Source: Rhodanobacter sp. (GTDB taxonomy: Bacteria; Pseudomonadota; Gammaproteobacteria; Xanthomonadales; Rhodanobacteraceae). Taken from it: 64,000 bases of DNA. The translations under genes and the position numbers were made by a program. Below are positions 25,700 to 35,551 of the stretch, piece after piece. Position 1 is the first letter of the stretch; each line of letters begins with the position of its first letter. The notes under the pieces are model-generated. The model searched no databases and was not told the DNA's origin. It worked only from the letters and a program-made list of their open reading frames with translations. Location of the stretch: the NCBI GenBank assembly GCA_024711345.1, contig JANJTA010000017.1, forward strand, positions 1 to 64,000. Reading direction: 5' to 3'.

Positions 25700-27535
25700 A
25701 TGTACGAACAGAACTCGCCTTCGCGTCGACGTTTCCTGCAAACCGTCACGGGCCTGCTGGGCCTCGCCACCTTGGTACCGCTGCGGCGCGTGTTCGCCCG
25801 CGCACCGACACCGCCGCCAAAGAACGGCGCGCACCTCGTTGTCGTGACGGTTATGGATGGGGCCAACAGAACGTGGTCCGCGCAGGCGCTCGTAGGCGAC
25901 GATCCGATGGTTGCGGCCAAATACCTCAAGCTCGCCAACGCACGGGGCGTGGAACATCCCGGGTTGACTGCGTGGTTCTACGCGGACTGCGTGGAAGTGG
26001 GCGTGACCCGCATCGACTGTCCCTACGACTACCTCAACTGCCGTCTGAGCGTGACCTATGACGGCGCGGACGTGCCGCACGCTCCGAGCAGCAAGCCGGG
26101 CGGAACCGTGGATTTCTGGCGGGGCTGCAGGATGCCGCCGATCCGGTACGGCAAGCAGGTTGGGTGGGACGCGTCGAAAATAGATCGTTCATTGTTCCCG
26201 AGCTATGCATGGAACGAATCCCAGGAGCTGTGGGCGCCGGATGCGACGCGTGACTACACATTCAACGGACTTGGCTGCGCGACGACTCGGGGTATGGGCG
26301 AGGCTGGCGAGCGTGCCGATATCGGTTATATGCCGCAGTGGAATATGGCTTTCCTGCTGAATCCATCGGACGAAACGTGGGCCGTGGTGCGCCGGGCCGA
26401 CGACCATTGCGGCAAGTGGCGTGCGGTGTATTTTTCCGAACCGGAAACCGGCAGCATTCTCGATCGGACCAAGGTTCCGGAGCAGACCTGCTTTGTGCCC
26501 CAGTCACAGGTCCACGGATGGCCAAACAACGCCTTGGTACCGTACGGCGGCAGTTATGACGGAGACAAGCTGATTCCGCCGGAACTTACCGGCGGCGCGG
26601 ATGGATGGGCAAAGGTGGTAAGCGCGTGTCCAAATATTCCGAATGGCGCGCACCTGACGGCCTACGCATTGTTATCCGCGATGGTGACTGGTACCGCACG
26701 GGACCGCGACCATGCGAGCTTCTGGTGCAACTTCCCGCTGTTCGAGATGAATCCGCGGACTACCCTCCGCGAGGGGGTTACGTCATGGACCGTGCGTCAG
26801 TTCGGGTGGTGCATCCGGAACATTTTCCTCGGCGCGTACGTCAGCTCGCACACGCAGTACTTCGAGAACGAGCTGAACCACGAGTTGGAAATCGTGAACC
26901 GCAAGTTCCTCAATGGGAACAAGTACGGGATCATGGACAAGTACGTCACGTATCGAGGCATCAAAGGCACCGCTGCGGAGGGCTGGATGGGGATGCCGAC
27001 ATGGCAGCAGTACTACGTGTCGATGACGATGGATGCGATTGCCTACAAGCGTCCGGAGTGGCGGCCATTTGCCAAGTACATCTCCGGCCTTCCCATGCTG
27101 TTTTTCACAAGGCCATACGCAACGCTTGGCGCAGTAAGCCAGGTGTTTATCCTCGACCCGAACCACCACATGCCAGACAGTTGGGATGAGATCCTGTACC
27201 GCAGCATCAGCTCATACTATGGGTACAACGAGGCCGAAGCCCGGGCAATGATCAATGTAACCTCGGCGGCGGAGGCCTACAGGATCGCCCGCGCGATGTA
27301 CGCGCGCACCGGCGTTAAGTGGGTCGGGAAGTACGAAAAAGGCGTGTGCGATCTGCATGGCAACCCGCTGTCGGTCGATGCCCACACGGTCGACTTCACG
27401 GCAGCGGTCGTCGCCGCGTACAACGCAGGCGCAGAAGGTAGCGACGAAGCCCTGCGGTACATCGAAAATCTGCCGACCAAGCCGAATTTCAAGACCAATC
27501 AGAAGTACCACCTCGTACCGCGACCGAGGTCATAA
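25700..27535 (+). CDS. Tat-exported protein of unknown function
   Basis: A 611-residue protein with a twin-arginine signal (SPSRRRFLQTVTGLLGLATL, cleaved near RAP), so it is exported folded, possibly with a cofactor. The mature part is rich in Trp, Tyr and Asp, with many cysteines in the first half (DCVEVGVTRIDCPYDYLNC), and is soluble. The second half is helical in character with WMGMPTWQQYYVSMTMDAI and MLFFTRPYATLGA. No catalytic family was recognised. The initiator may be GTG 25697. The context of lyase, acetyltransferase and kinase genes suggests a periplasmic glycan-binding or glycan-modifying role, which is inference only. It is convergent with the asparagine-synthase-like gene. Confidence 0.6.
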   Translation: MYEQNSPSRRRFLQTVTGLLGLATLVPLRRVFARAPTPPPKNGAHLVVVTVMDGANRTWSAQALVGDDPMVAAKYLKLANARGVEHPGLTAWFYADCVEVGVTRIDCPYDYLNCRLSVTYDGADVPHAPSSKPGGTVDFWRGCRMPPIRYGKQVGWDASKIDRSLFPSYAWNESQELWAPDATRDYTFNGLGCATTRGMGEAGERADIGYMPQWNMAFLLNPSDETWAVVRRADDHCGKWRAVYFSEPETGSILDRTKVPEQTCFVPQSQVHGWPNNALVPYGGSYDGDKLIPPELTGGADGWAKVVSACPNIPNGAHLTAYALLSAMVTGTARDRDHASFWCNFPLFEMNPRTTLREGVTSWTVRQFGWCIRNIFLGAYVSSHTQYFENELNHELEIVNRKFLNGNKYGIMDKYVTYRGIKGTAAEGWMGMPTWQQYYVSMTMDAIAYKRPEWRPFAKYISGLPMLFFTRPYATLGAVSQVFILDPNHHMPDSWDEILYRSISSYYGYNEAEARAMINVTSAAEAYRIARAMYARTGVKWVGKYEKGVCDLHGNPLSVDAHTVDFTAAVVAAYNAGAEGSDEALRYIENLPTKPNFKTNQKYHLVPRPRS

Positions 27536-27647
27536 GCAAGAGAGAACGATCGCGGCAGCAGCTACGTTCGCCAACGGCAGCCTGGCACCCATACGGGTTC
27601 GCGGCCAGCGCGTCGCCCTCCTCGGCCACCAGCGTGGTGCCAGCCGG

Positions 27648-29375
27648 CTAGAATATCCGCCGCCACGCTATTTCGACGGCAACGGCGCGGCCCAAGGCAC
27701 GGTCGTCCACCAATTGAGCGAGGTCGAGCAGTGCGTCCATGCACCACTCGCCCGGCAGAAGCGCGCGGTACCGTTGCAACATCGCAGGTGCGATACGCTT
27801 CCTCTGCAGGTTTCGGCGTGTGGCATTGATCAGCGGGCGCAGCCGCACAGGACGCGCGCACGTCGCCCACTCGGCCAGTCGTTCCCTCCAACCCGGTCCA
27901 GCGTCAAAACGAAAGCCATAGGCGGAAGGCTGCGCAGCGATGGCCGGATGCAGCGCGGCGACCAGGCGACTTTCCAGGGCACCTGCGTTCTTCCAGCGCA
28001 GCGGCACCCGGAGCGCCAGGCGTACGGACTCCAGATCCACCAGCGGCGTCGTGTAGTTCCCATGGCGTACCGCCACACTGTTGTTGACACCCATCCAGTA
28101 GTGGCAGCGAAACAGGGAATAGAGCAGCTCCACTTGCGTGCGTGACAGAAGCTCGCTCCCGACTTCCGACATGCCCACGATGCTGCGCATCGATGCGGCG
28201 AGCCGCGCTTCGTAACTTGCCAAACCGTCGGAGTCGCGGAAAACACTGCGGCTGAAACCGCGGTAGAAGGTTCTCACGATGTCACGGGCGGCAAAGGCAC
28301 GGTTGGGCAGATGGAAGAAGTTGCGGAAGATCTCGCCGCCGCCACCATTCAGCGCAATGCACCCGTCGGCAGTCTGCTCCAATCGGGTGTGGCGGTCGGC
28401 GCCTGGATCATCGATGCCGTCGCTGGGCAGGCCGTCGAAGAACAGCGCGCTCTGCTCCAGGGACTCGATGTCTGGCATCGGCAAACCTCGGTTCATCGCA
28501 CGTTTGTCGATGGCTTCGAGCGGGAGGTCGGCCGCAGTAGCCACGGTCCTGGCTACCGCTACATCAGCGGAGTCGGCATCGCCATACACAAACAACCGAG
28601 GCCGCACACCGGCCGCAAGCAAGCCTGCGACAATCAAGCGTGAATCGAAACCGCCCGACAATGCCGCATTGACCCGGCCCGGAAAGGCCGACGCCACCTC
28701 GGCCGAAATCGTGCGCAGATGTCCGGCGATGGTCTCCACCGCCTGGGTTGGCGAGCGGAATTCAGGGGCCTGCGCATCAAAACCGCGGGGAAAACGCTGC
28801 CACGTACTGCGGCGCCGAAAGTCCTGGACATGGCCGAGGGGAAGCAGGTCGACTCCGCGCGCGACCGATTGGCATGAATGTGCTGCCCCCAGCAGCACGT
28901 ATTCAATCGCCGAGGCCGCATCAAGTTCGACGTGCTGCAGATAGGCGCAGACGGCCAACCAGCTCGTGCTGAAAAAGCAACGGTCCGCACTGGCGTAGAT
29001 GCGCACGAAGCCCAGCGCATCATTCAGCAGCCATGTGTGCTCCCCCGTATCGAGGAACAGTGCAAAGTTGCCGCGCAATGCGCCTTCTTCCAGGTGACCG
29101 GTCGTGCGAACTTCGTCGAGAAGCATCGTCAACGCACTCCGGCCAAAATGCCCCCGAAACCACAGCGGGCCGACGCAACAAGCCGTCCCCAGCGGAGTTT
29201 GAACGAGGCAATCCTCAACCTGTCGCTGTCCCGGATGCCCCCAGGCGACAACACGCCCTTCACCCCGCTCCATTCGCGTGGCGCAGAAAAACCCCTGACG
29301 CTCCAGCGAGCACGCCGCACGGCGTTCCCCGGCGGGGTCACCGTTGGCAAGGAAGACCGATAGCGCGTTCAGCAC
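27648..29375 (-). CDS. asparagine-synthase-like protein lacking the N-terminal nucleophile
   Basis: A 575-residue protein with an ATP-pyrophosphatase core: NAALSGGFDSRLIVAGLL near residue 240 is the PP-loop, and NGGGGEIFRNFFH is the second synthetase motif. The N-terminal part resembles the glutaminase fold (LRGNFALFLDTGEHTWLLND...), but the chain begins MLNALSV and has no Cys2, the nucleophile that releases ammonia from glutamine. It may use free ammonia or another amine, or adenylate without amidation. The start appears to be GTG at 29375 and is uncertain. It would amidate or couple a sugar acid of the polysaccharide. Confidence 0.7.
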   Translation of the reverse strand: MLNALSVFLANGDPAGERRAACSLERQGFFCATRMERGEGRVVAWGHPGQRQVEDCLVQTPLGTACCVGPLWFRGHFGRSALTMLLDEVRTTGHLEEGALRGNFALFLDTGEHTWLLNDALGFVRIYASADRCFFSTSWLAVCAYLQHVELDAASAIEYVLLGAAHSCQSVARGVDLLPLGHVQDFRRRSTWQRFPRGFDAQAPEFRSPTQAVETIAGHLRTISAEVASAFPGRVNAALSGGFDSRLIVAGLLAAGVRPRLFVYGDADSADVAVARTVATAADLPLEAIDKRAMNRGLPMPDIESLEQSALFFDGLPSDGIDDPGADRHTRLEQTADGCIALNGGGGEIFRNFFHLPNRAFAARDIVRTFYRGFSRSVFRDSDGLASYEARLAASMRSIVGMSEVGSELLSRTQVELLYSLFRCHYWMGVNNSVAVRHGNYTTPLVDLESVRLALRVPLRWKNAGALESRLVAALHPAIAAQPSAYGFRFDAGPGWRERLAEWATCARPVRLRPLINATRRNLQRKRIAPAMLQRYRALLPGEWCMDALLDLAQLVDDRALGRAVAVEIAWRRIF

Positions 29376-29608
29376 GGATATATGCCGCAGGCCAACGCCC
29401 CGCCGGAAGGGGCACCCCGGCTCATGACGTCACCGTCGATGAGTCGCGGCTACTGCTTCTGTTCGACGCCGCCAGCATGACATTACCCTCCGGATTCCGC
29501 TGTGTTTCCGTTGCAGCACCATCTCGCCATCGGCGGCTTCGCCAGCATGACCGTCGAGTTCAATCCTGAAGCGCACCACGCATCAAGCGCGCCGCGCCTC
29601 ACGCGAGG

Positions 29609-30565
29609 TCACTTCGCCGGGATGTCCACTCCCATCACGACATCTTCGATCTCCGATCCGGATCCGAACCTGTGAACCAGTTCGAAATGCTCGCCCTCTC
29701 CCCTGCGAAACAGCGTCCCATGGTTGGCGCGGTTTTCGTGTGTGCGCACCACAAACAGGCTGCCGTGAGGTTTGCGCAGGTAGCGTCCGGTATTAGCGAT
29801 CATTGTCGAAAGGGCCGCGGGGGAAAAATATCCATGGTTGAGCACGTTGGCCGCACGGACGAAATCAAACCTCGCCTCGAACGCACTGTTGTAGCGACTT
29901 ATGTCGTCGCTGCACACGGTAATACCAGCCTTGGCCAGCGCACGTGGAGCAACCAGTTTTACCTCGCTGACTCTGGTGTCGCCCGGGCTGCGCAATATCT
30001 GGCGCGCCCGATGGGTGAATAGAGCGTTGACCAACTTGCGCAGAATGAAAAGCCCGCTGTAATAATCATGACGCGTTACCCATGGTTTCATGCTGACCAG
30101 GGGCAAATCGAACCTGAGCGGAAACCCGCTCGGCTCGACCAACGCATGGCATTTGGGGAATACCCTCACCAGGAAGGCGTCAACCAGAATGTCGGTGCCG
30201 AGAATCTCGACGTCGAGACCACCCTGGCGCAGATCATCGTACAGTTCGACGGTGCTTATGCCGGAAGAAACGCCGACATCCAGAACCTTGAGCGCTGCCG
30301 GCGCATGATGCAGAAGGTAGTCCAGCAGGTACGGGTTGATGTCTGAAAAACGGTGGTGAAAGGTCGTCTTGTAAGTCTTGTTTCCCGTCATCAGCGAGGT
30401 GAAAAAATCCTCCTCCATGCGTGGAGTGAGTTGCTCCCATGGGGTGTCGAAAAATGTCTTGGCTGCCAGCATGGGTTTTGTATGCCACGATAATATTTCA
30501 TGGGGTGGATTGCCCCGAGGACGTTCCGATTTTGGGCGGACGGCGGCCAGAACATCCTTCAGCAC
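29609..30565 (-). CDS. SAM-methyltransferase-like protein
   Basis: A 318-residue cytoplasmic protein with motif I LKVLDVGVSSGISTVELYDD near residue 92 and later LGTDILVDAFLV, consistent with a Rossmann methyltransferase. The following ANVLNHGYFSPAALSTMIAN and GSLFVVRTHE match the post-motif helices. The Gly-rich loop has Val-Ser where Cys-Gly is common. Substrate unknown. It lies just downstream of a kinase-like gene on the same strand (gap 106 bases), recalling the fused methyltransferase-kinase at 20722. Confidence 0.6.
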   Translation of the reverse strand: MLKDVLAAVRPKSERPRGNPPHEILSWHTKPMLAAKTFFDTPWEQLTPRMEEDFFTSLMTGNKTYKTTFHHRFSDINPYLLDYLLHHAPAALKVLDVGVSSGISTVELYDDLRQGGLDVEILGTDILVDAFLVRVFPKCHALVEPSGFPLRFDLPLVSMKPWVTRHDYYSGLFILRKLVNALFTHRARQILRSPGDTRVSEVKLVAPRALAKAGITVCSDDISRYNSAFEARFDFVRAANVLNHGYFSPAALSTMIANTGRYLRKPHGSLFVVRTHENRANHGTLFRRGEGEHFELVHRFGSGSEIEDVVMGVDIPAK

Positions 30566-30671
30566 AGATTGGCGATACTGTTTTAACTCATCGGGTACGT
30601 TCCCGACATCTGCCGCAGTCCATCAAAAGCAGCATGGGATTCCGGTCCTTCCAGCGACGCTCCGACCTCGC

Positions 30672-31631
30672 TCAGCCTGCCTCCTGGAGTCGCCGCGCCA
30701 GTTCCAGCACCAGTGGACGTACTCTCAAGTGCGCTTGGATGGCAGCCAGCCGCCCGTGCGCGCGGTAACCGCCCAGATAGCAAAGCGCGAAATACAATTG
30801 CGCCCATCGCAGTGCATGCGCCGGGACCGCCTCCCCATACCCCGCCATGAATTCCGCCTCGGCCGGTTCGCATGAAGGATCGGCGCGCGTACGGCCGGCC
30901 AGGCGGAGGTGGTTCAGGAAAGGCGCGATGTCGTAGACCGCCGCACCGACATTCCCCCAATGTATGTCCAGGCCGACATACTTCGTACCATCACAAAGCA
31001 TGTTCTGCGGCTTGAAGTCGCCGTGCAGCCGCACCGGGCGCACAACCCCTCTTCCTGCGCTTGCCGCTTCTTGCGCCAGCAGTTCCCGCGCCTTGCGCGT
31101 TTGGGCATCCGCGTCGAGGACATCTCCGTAGGTACTCGCCAGATAGTCGAGCTTGTCCGCGACAGCCAGTCCCCCTGGCTGCGTGCCGGAGTCGCCGCTC
31201 TCGTGCAGCTTGCGCAACCAGATTCCCGCCGAACGGCATGCCTCCCGCGTTCCCGACGCATCCAGCGATCGCAGGCGGCGGGCCAAGTCGCCACCACGAA
31301 AATAACGCGTTATCACGATTCCGTTGCCGGCGAATTCCAGGTAGTCCAACGGCACCAGCGTTCCGTAGTGCTCGTCTTGCGGGAACCTGCGGTGGAGTTC
31401 GCACAGGACTTGGTACTCGCGGCGTGATTGCGTCAGGACGTCGTCGCGCTTGCCCGCGCCTCGGCCCACCTTGGCCACAATCCGCTCGGAGCAGGACACG
31501 CATCGCATCCGGTGGATGACCGAGTTTTGCCTGCGTAGAGATCTCGCAGCCCGGACCCAGCTTCCCGAGGCGCGACAGCGAGCGCAGTCGAACCGCGCGT
31601 TGAGCAGCCGCACGACGTCCAGCTCGATCAT
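30672..31631 (-). CDS. APH-family kinase with four-cysteine N-terminus
   Basis: A 319-residue protein of the aminoglycoside phosphotransferase/choline kinase fold. Catalytic loop RLHGDFKPQNMLCD, followed by YVGLDIHWGN where the usual IDWE metal motif is altered. The N-lobe has CARC near residue 15 and CVSC near 45, suggesting a small zinc knuckle, an uncommon feature also present in the other kinase here. The ATG at 31631 overlaps the flippase stop by 4 bases, which fixes the start. It probably phosphorylates a sugar or lipid-linked glycan. Confidence 0.7.
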   Translation of the reverse strand: MIELDVVRLLNARFDCARCRASGSWVRAARSLRRQNSVIHRMRCVSCSERIVAKVGRGAGKRDDVLTQSRREYQVLCELHRRFPQDEHYGTLVPLDYLEFAGNGIVITRYFRGGDLARRLRSLDASGTREACRSAGIWLRKLHESGDSGTQPGGLAVADKLDYLASTYGDVLDADAQTRKARELLAQEAASAGRGVVRPVRLHGDFKPQNMLCDGTKYVGLDIHWGNVGAAVYDIAPFLNHLRLAGRTRADPSCEPAEAEFMAGYGEAVPAHALRWAQLYFALCYLGGYRAHGRLAAIQAHLRVRPLVLELARRLQEAG

Positions 31632-33115
31632 GGCCTGGCCACGCACCGACGGTATTGCGCTGAAACGCCGGCAGTGACGCGCCTGAGCTCATCCAGCAAC
31701 GGGTGCCGCGCGAGCACGACCGCCGACAACCAACCTGCGCCACCTCCCAGGCATGCCACCGCAAACGCAAAAAACATGTGCTGCACCATGAGACCCGGCC
31801 AAAGCACGATCGCCGCCGGCACTGCGCAAGCGGCCAGCGTGACCACGGCGCTCGGAACGAGAGCCCTCGCGCATTTGCGCAGGGTCAACGCTTCGTAGCA
31901 TCGCAGCTGCCGGTAATACAGCACGGTAGCGATGACGTAGACCAGGACCTGCGAAGCCGCAACGGCTGCAACCCCGTAAAACGCCGCCACGATGGTGATG
32001 CCGATACGCGCGAGCTGGTATTGGACCTCCGTGCGTGTCGCGGCCCTGACCCGGCCCAGCGCGACCAAAAAGCGGTTGCACTGATAGATCAAGGTGCCGA
32101 CCAGTGCGGCGACACACAGCCAGCGCATCAAGGGCACTGCGGCACTCCACTGATCGCCGAACAGGATGTTGATGACGGGATAGGCGAGGATCACGCCGCA
32201 GGAAAAAAACGGCCAACTGATCCCCGTCGTATAGACCAGCGCCTTCCGGAACAACTCCGGCGCTGAGGCGGTCTCGCGATGTTCGCGGGCGAAGGCCGGG
32301 AACGCCACGGACTCGATCGCTCCGAGGACATTGGTTCGATACATGTTGACGACGCCGTAGCCCCGCGAGAACAGCCCGGTATCCGTCATCCCCAGCATCT
32401 TTCCGATCACGAGGTTGGCGGACTGGTCACCCAGTTCACTGGCGATATCGGAGATGGTACGGCTGGAGCCGAAGTGCAGCACACGTTTCCAATGGACAAA
32501 ACCCAGCCCCTTCACGCGGTACTGCCAACCCCAGATCGTGCACCCGACGATCATCACCGCAATACCGGCCAAGGTCGACCACGCCATGCTCATGTAGGAG
32601 AGCCCTGCGTACGCCAGCGCGACAGCAATGCAACTCCGCAGCACCGACTCCGCGATGCGTATCTTGGTCAGCTTTCCGTACTCCAGCTCGCGGGTCATCA
32701 AGGCCATCGTCGTGGTGCCGAAGGGGAGCAGAAAAAAGACGAAGCCAAGCACCCTCAGCACCTGCGCCACGCCCGGGTCCGCGTAGAACGCTCCGACCGC
32801 ACCACTGGCGGCGACGACGATGCCACCGAAGCACCATGCGATGACCAGGTTCAGCGTGAACACGGTACGCACGAGCGGCTCGTCGAGGACCGGCTCCTGC
32901 ACCAGGAACGCACCGACGCCGAAGTCACGCAACATGTGGATCAGGGCCACGAACCCCGCCGCGACGGAATACACGCCGACTTCCGCCGGCGTCAGCAGGC
33001 GGCTTATGATCACGACCGAACCAAAGGTGAAAACGAGTCCGACGAGTCGCTGCACGAAAGACAACGACAGGGCCTGTCGCACGCTGGTCCTCTGCTTTTG
33101 CTTGCTATCCGGCAC
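31628..33115 (-). CDS. polysaccharide flippase (Wzx/MATE-like)
   Basis: A 495-residue integral membrane protein with about 12-14 hydrophobic helices, beginning RQALSLSFVQRLVGLVFTFG and containing RLLTPAEVGVYSVAAGFVAL, the conserved start of the polysaccharide_synt family. It would move undecaprenyl-linked repeat units to the periplasmic face. No other flippase is in the window, so it is the natural partner of the chain-length and export proteins of the eps operon although it lies outside that operon. Translationally coupled to the downstream kinase. Confidence 0.85.
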   Translation of the reverse strand: MPDSKQKQRTSVRQALSLSFVQRLVGLVFTFGSVVIISRLLTPAEVGVYSVAAGFVALIHMLRDFGVGAFLVQEPVLDEPLVRTVFTLNLVIAWCFGGIVVAASGAVGAFYADPGVAQVLRVLGFVFFLLPFGTTTMALMTRELEYGKLTKIRIAESVLRSCIAVALAYAGLSYMSMAWSTLAGIAVMIVGCTIWGWQYRVKGLGFVHWKRVLHFGSSRTISDIASELGDQSANLVIGKMLGMTDTGLFSRGYGVVNMYRTNVLGAIESVAFPAFAREHRETASAPELFRKALVYTTGISWPFFSCGVILAYPVINILFGDQWSAAVPLMRWLCVAALVGTLIYQCNRFLVALGRVRAATRTEVQYQLARIGITIVAAFYGVAAVAASQVLVYVIATVLYYRQLRCYEALTLRKCARALVPSAVVTLAACAVPAAIVLWPGLMVQHMFFAFAVACLGGGAGWLSAVVLARHPLLDELRRVTAGVSAQYRRCVARP

Positions 33116-33543
33116 GGCGCATTGACCTTATAGACCAGCAACGAAACGCGTCTGCGAAAATGTCCTCGCCGTCCGGGGTGAGGAGCGGCCGCACAAGACC
33201 GCGCCGCGAAGCGACTTGGCGGAAACAAGCGGGCGGCAGGTGTCCGCACCGTAAACGGTTGCGCACCAGACCCGAGCTTGATTCGGCGTTACGCGTCATC
33301 TTCTTCCACCCTGGAAAAGGAAAATTGCACGGATTTCGACACTGTCCGGTAGTCAAAAGCATGAGCAAGACGCAACGTCGCCACTCTCGCGCGCGCGGAA
33401 ATCCGGCATCGTTCATCCAAACCCGGCGAAGTCACCAGCCCCGGACCATCGGGGGGATACCAACCTGATTTTCGAGCACCCAAGTCGGCCCCCGGTTCGG
33501 CCTTCTCATGTCGCGTCGCCGACGACGCCCAAGGCTGGGTCCC
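33116..33543. other. 428-bp spacer
   Basis: No gene recognised. Around 33376-33416 translation gives HSRARGNPASFI, a familiar by-product of dispersed palindromic repeats in proteobacteria, so a decayed REP-like unit is possible. The rest shows nothing. Confidence 0.35.
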
Positions 33544-34188
33544 TCAGATTTTCTCAGCAACGATGTACACCGCTTCGCTGACCAATGGCAGCAGACGGTA
33601 GCGCTTCACCTCCCGCAGGCTGGATTTTTCCAACAGGATCCGAATGTCCTTGTCGCTCACCGGAAATCGCGCAGGCGGTTGATTACCCAGCCATCTTTTC
33701 AAGCGCCGCCGAAACCGCTGGTAGCCCGAATCGAGACTCTGGTTGATCACCACGACTGAACGGCTCAGCTGGGCCACCCCGGTCAGGAGTTCGATCTGCT
33801 GGTCGAGCGAAAAGTGCATCAACACCCGTGCGCACAACGCGCCATTGCAGATGGGTTCGCTCGACGGGCGTTTCTTCAGATCCGCCACCTCGCAGGTGAA
33901 GTTCTTCCCGTACGAACCCAGGCGTTGGCGTGCCACATCCAGCATGGCTTCGGAAATGTCCAGGCCGTGAACCTTGTACCCGGCTTCCAGTAGTGCCCCG
34001 GCAAGGCGTCCGGTCCCGCAAGGCGCGTCGGCAATCGTGCTGCCTTTGGGTAGCCGGGAGAAACATTTGGTCACGGTCCGTTTTTCGAGGCGGTTGAATA
34101 CTCGTCCGGAAAGACTCGAGAACCGGCTCGCGTCGTAATCCGCGGCCACCGCGCGGCTCTTGTAATGCTCGTCGGGATTCCAGTTCAT
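33544..34188 (-). CDS. class I SAM-dependent methyltransferase
   Basis: A 214-residue protein. The ATG at 34188 follows GAGGAACAAGCC, a good ribosome site; the longer frame to 34287 has no family-like sequence. Motif I is IADAPCGTGRLAGALLEAG, then VHGLDISEAMLDVAR. A basic loop FRRRLKRWLGNQPPAR could bind a lipid-linked or anionic acceptor. It is the last gene of the long minus-strand series, 108 bases after the glycosyltransferase. Likely methylates a sugar of the exopolysaccharide. Confidence 0.72.
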   Translation of the reverse strand: MNWNPDEHYKSRAVAADYDASRFSSLSGRVFNRLEKRTVTKCFSRLPKGSTIADAPCGTGRLAGALLEAGYKVHGLDISEAMLDVARQRLGSYGKNFTCEVADLKKRPSSEPICNGALCARVLMHFSLDQQIELLTGVAQLSRSVVVINQSLDSGYQRFRRRLKRWLGNQPPARFPVSDKDIRILLEKSSLREVKRYRLLPLVSEAVYIVAEKI

Positions 34189-34296
34189 GGCTTGTTCCTC
34201 GATGCGACTACCGAATGATGCGGAGCTCGACTCCCGTGAGAGGTCTGCGATGCGTTGGCTACCGGACCGGCCAACACCCGCCCCCAAAGGGGAGGT

Positions 34297-35535
34297 TCAA
34301 GTGCAAACCTCTTCGAGCAGGGAGGCGAGCTGTCTTGCCCCTGCGCGACGTGAATACTGGGCGATCGCGGCGGGTCGCGGTGACGGGGCAGCACCCTCGG
34401 TGAGTGCGCGGAGGAATCCGGGCAGGTTCGTCGCGATCGCATCGACGTCGTCGTCCGCCACCAGCACCGCCCCTCCGGACTCGCGCAACAGGGTGGCGGT
34501 ATCGCCGTTGGGTCCGACCAGCGCGAAGATCGGCTGCCCGATCCGCAGGTACTCGTACACCTTGGCTGGTATCTGCAGGTCGAACTTGCTGCCCTGGAAC
34601 AGCAGCAGTCCATCGGCCGCGGCCTGCTCCAGCAGCGCTTCACGGTTGCCGATGGGCGGCGCCAAGGTCACCATTTCGCCGAGCCCCAAACGTTGTATCT
34701 CGCGGGTATAGGCTGCCTCCGAACCGCTCGCTCGCAGGACGACCTTGAGCATTCCGGGGGCTACGCTTCCCGCGTCCCTGAGACGCGCGAGTGCAGTGAA
34801 GAACGGTACGGGGCTGCGGCCTTCCGGATACAACAGACCACTGTGCAGCAGTACCAATGGTCGCCCGGTTCGCGGAGGCGGGCGACCCAGGTCGGCGAAT
34901 GCCTCGTCGTCGTAACCATTGCCGATGACCGTCAAACGGCCAGCACGGCTGGCCTCGGGGTAGTGCTCGACACACCACTGCATCGCTCCGGGAGTCGTGA
35001 ACACCGAACGCGCCGCACACGACAGGACGCGACGCTCCCAGCGCGTCTGCGACCTTACCGCCACAGGGCTTTTGCCCGCGGTCGAACTCGCAACCGGGTC
35101 GCGAAAATCCGCGATCCATGGGAGGCCGGTCAAGCGATGCAGGGTGTAGGCAACACAGTGGGAAGTCATGATGGGAAACGTCGACCAGATCGCTTGCGCA
35201 CGATGGCGCTTGATCAGACGCAGTCCATGCCAGACAGCGGCGGCCCACCAACTCGCCCACCTGTCGGGTAACGCAAGAATGGACGGGTACCTGCCCATCA
35301 CGGCCAGGTGCCGCTTGGCGTCCAGCGCGAAGGCCCGGTACACACTGCAGCCCGTGGGTATGGACAGGACACTGGCGGGGTCGATCAGTTCGTACGCGCC
35401 CGGGGTCGCCGACAGGACCACCGGATCCCAGCCGCATTCGGGCAGGTATTTCGTGAAAGCCAGAAAGCGCAGATGCCCGCTGCTCAGCGCAGAGGGGGGA
35501 AAGTGGAATCCCGTCATGATCACGGTCTTGTTCAT
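34297..35535 (-). CDS. glycosyltransferase, GT4-like
   Basis: A 412-residue GT-B-fold protein. The N-terminus MNKTVIMTGFHFPPSALSSG has the typical first strand and glycine loop. The donor-side domain includes VLLHSGLLYPEGR and the family C-terminal region KVYEYLRIGQPIFALVG (equivalent of the E-x7-E helix). It adds a sugar to the lipid-linked repeat unit at the cytoplasmic face. It starts 16 bases after the O-ligase gene and is in the same operon. Confidence 0.82.
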   Translation of the reverse strand: MNKTVIMTGFHFPPSALSSGHLRFLAFTKYLPECGWDPVVLSATPGAYELIDPASVLSIPTGCSVYRAFALDAKRHLAVMGRYPSILALPDRWASWWAAAVWHGLRLIKRHRAQAIWSTFPIMTSHCVAYTLHRLTGLPWIADFRDPVASSTAGKSPVAVRSQTRWERRVLSCAARSVFTTPGAMQWCVEHYPEASRAGRLTVIGNGYDDEAFADLGRPPPRTGRPLVLLHSGLLYPEGRSPVPFFTALARLRDAGSVAPGMLKVVLRASGSEAAYTREIQRLGLGEMVTLAPPIGNREALLEQAAADGLLLFQGSKFDLQIPAKVYEYLRIGQPIFALVGPNGDTATLLRESGGAVLVADDDVDAIATNLPGFLRALTEGAAPSPRPAAIAQYSRRAGARQLASLLEEVCT

Positions 35536-35551
35536 CCCTCGATCCCGCCAT

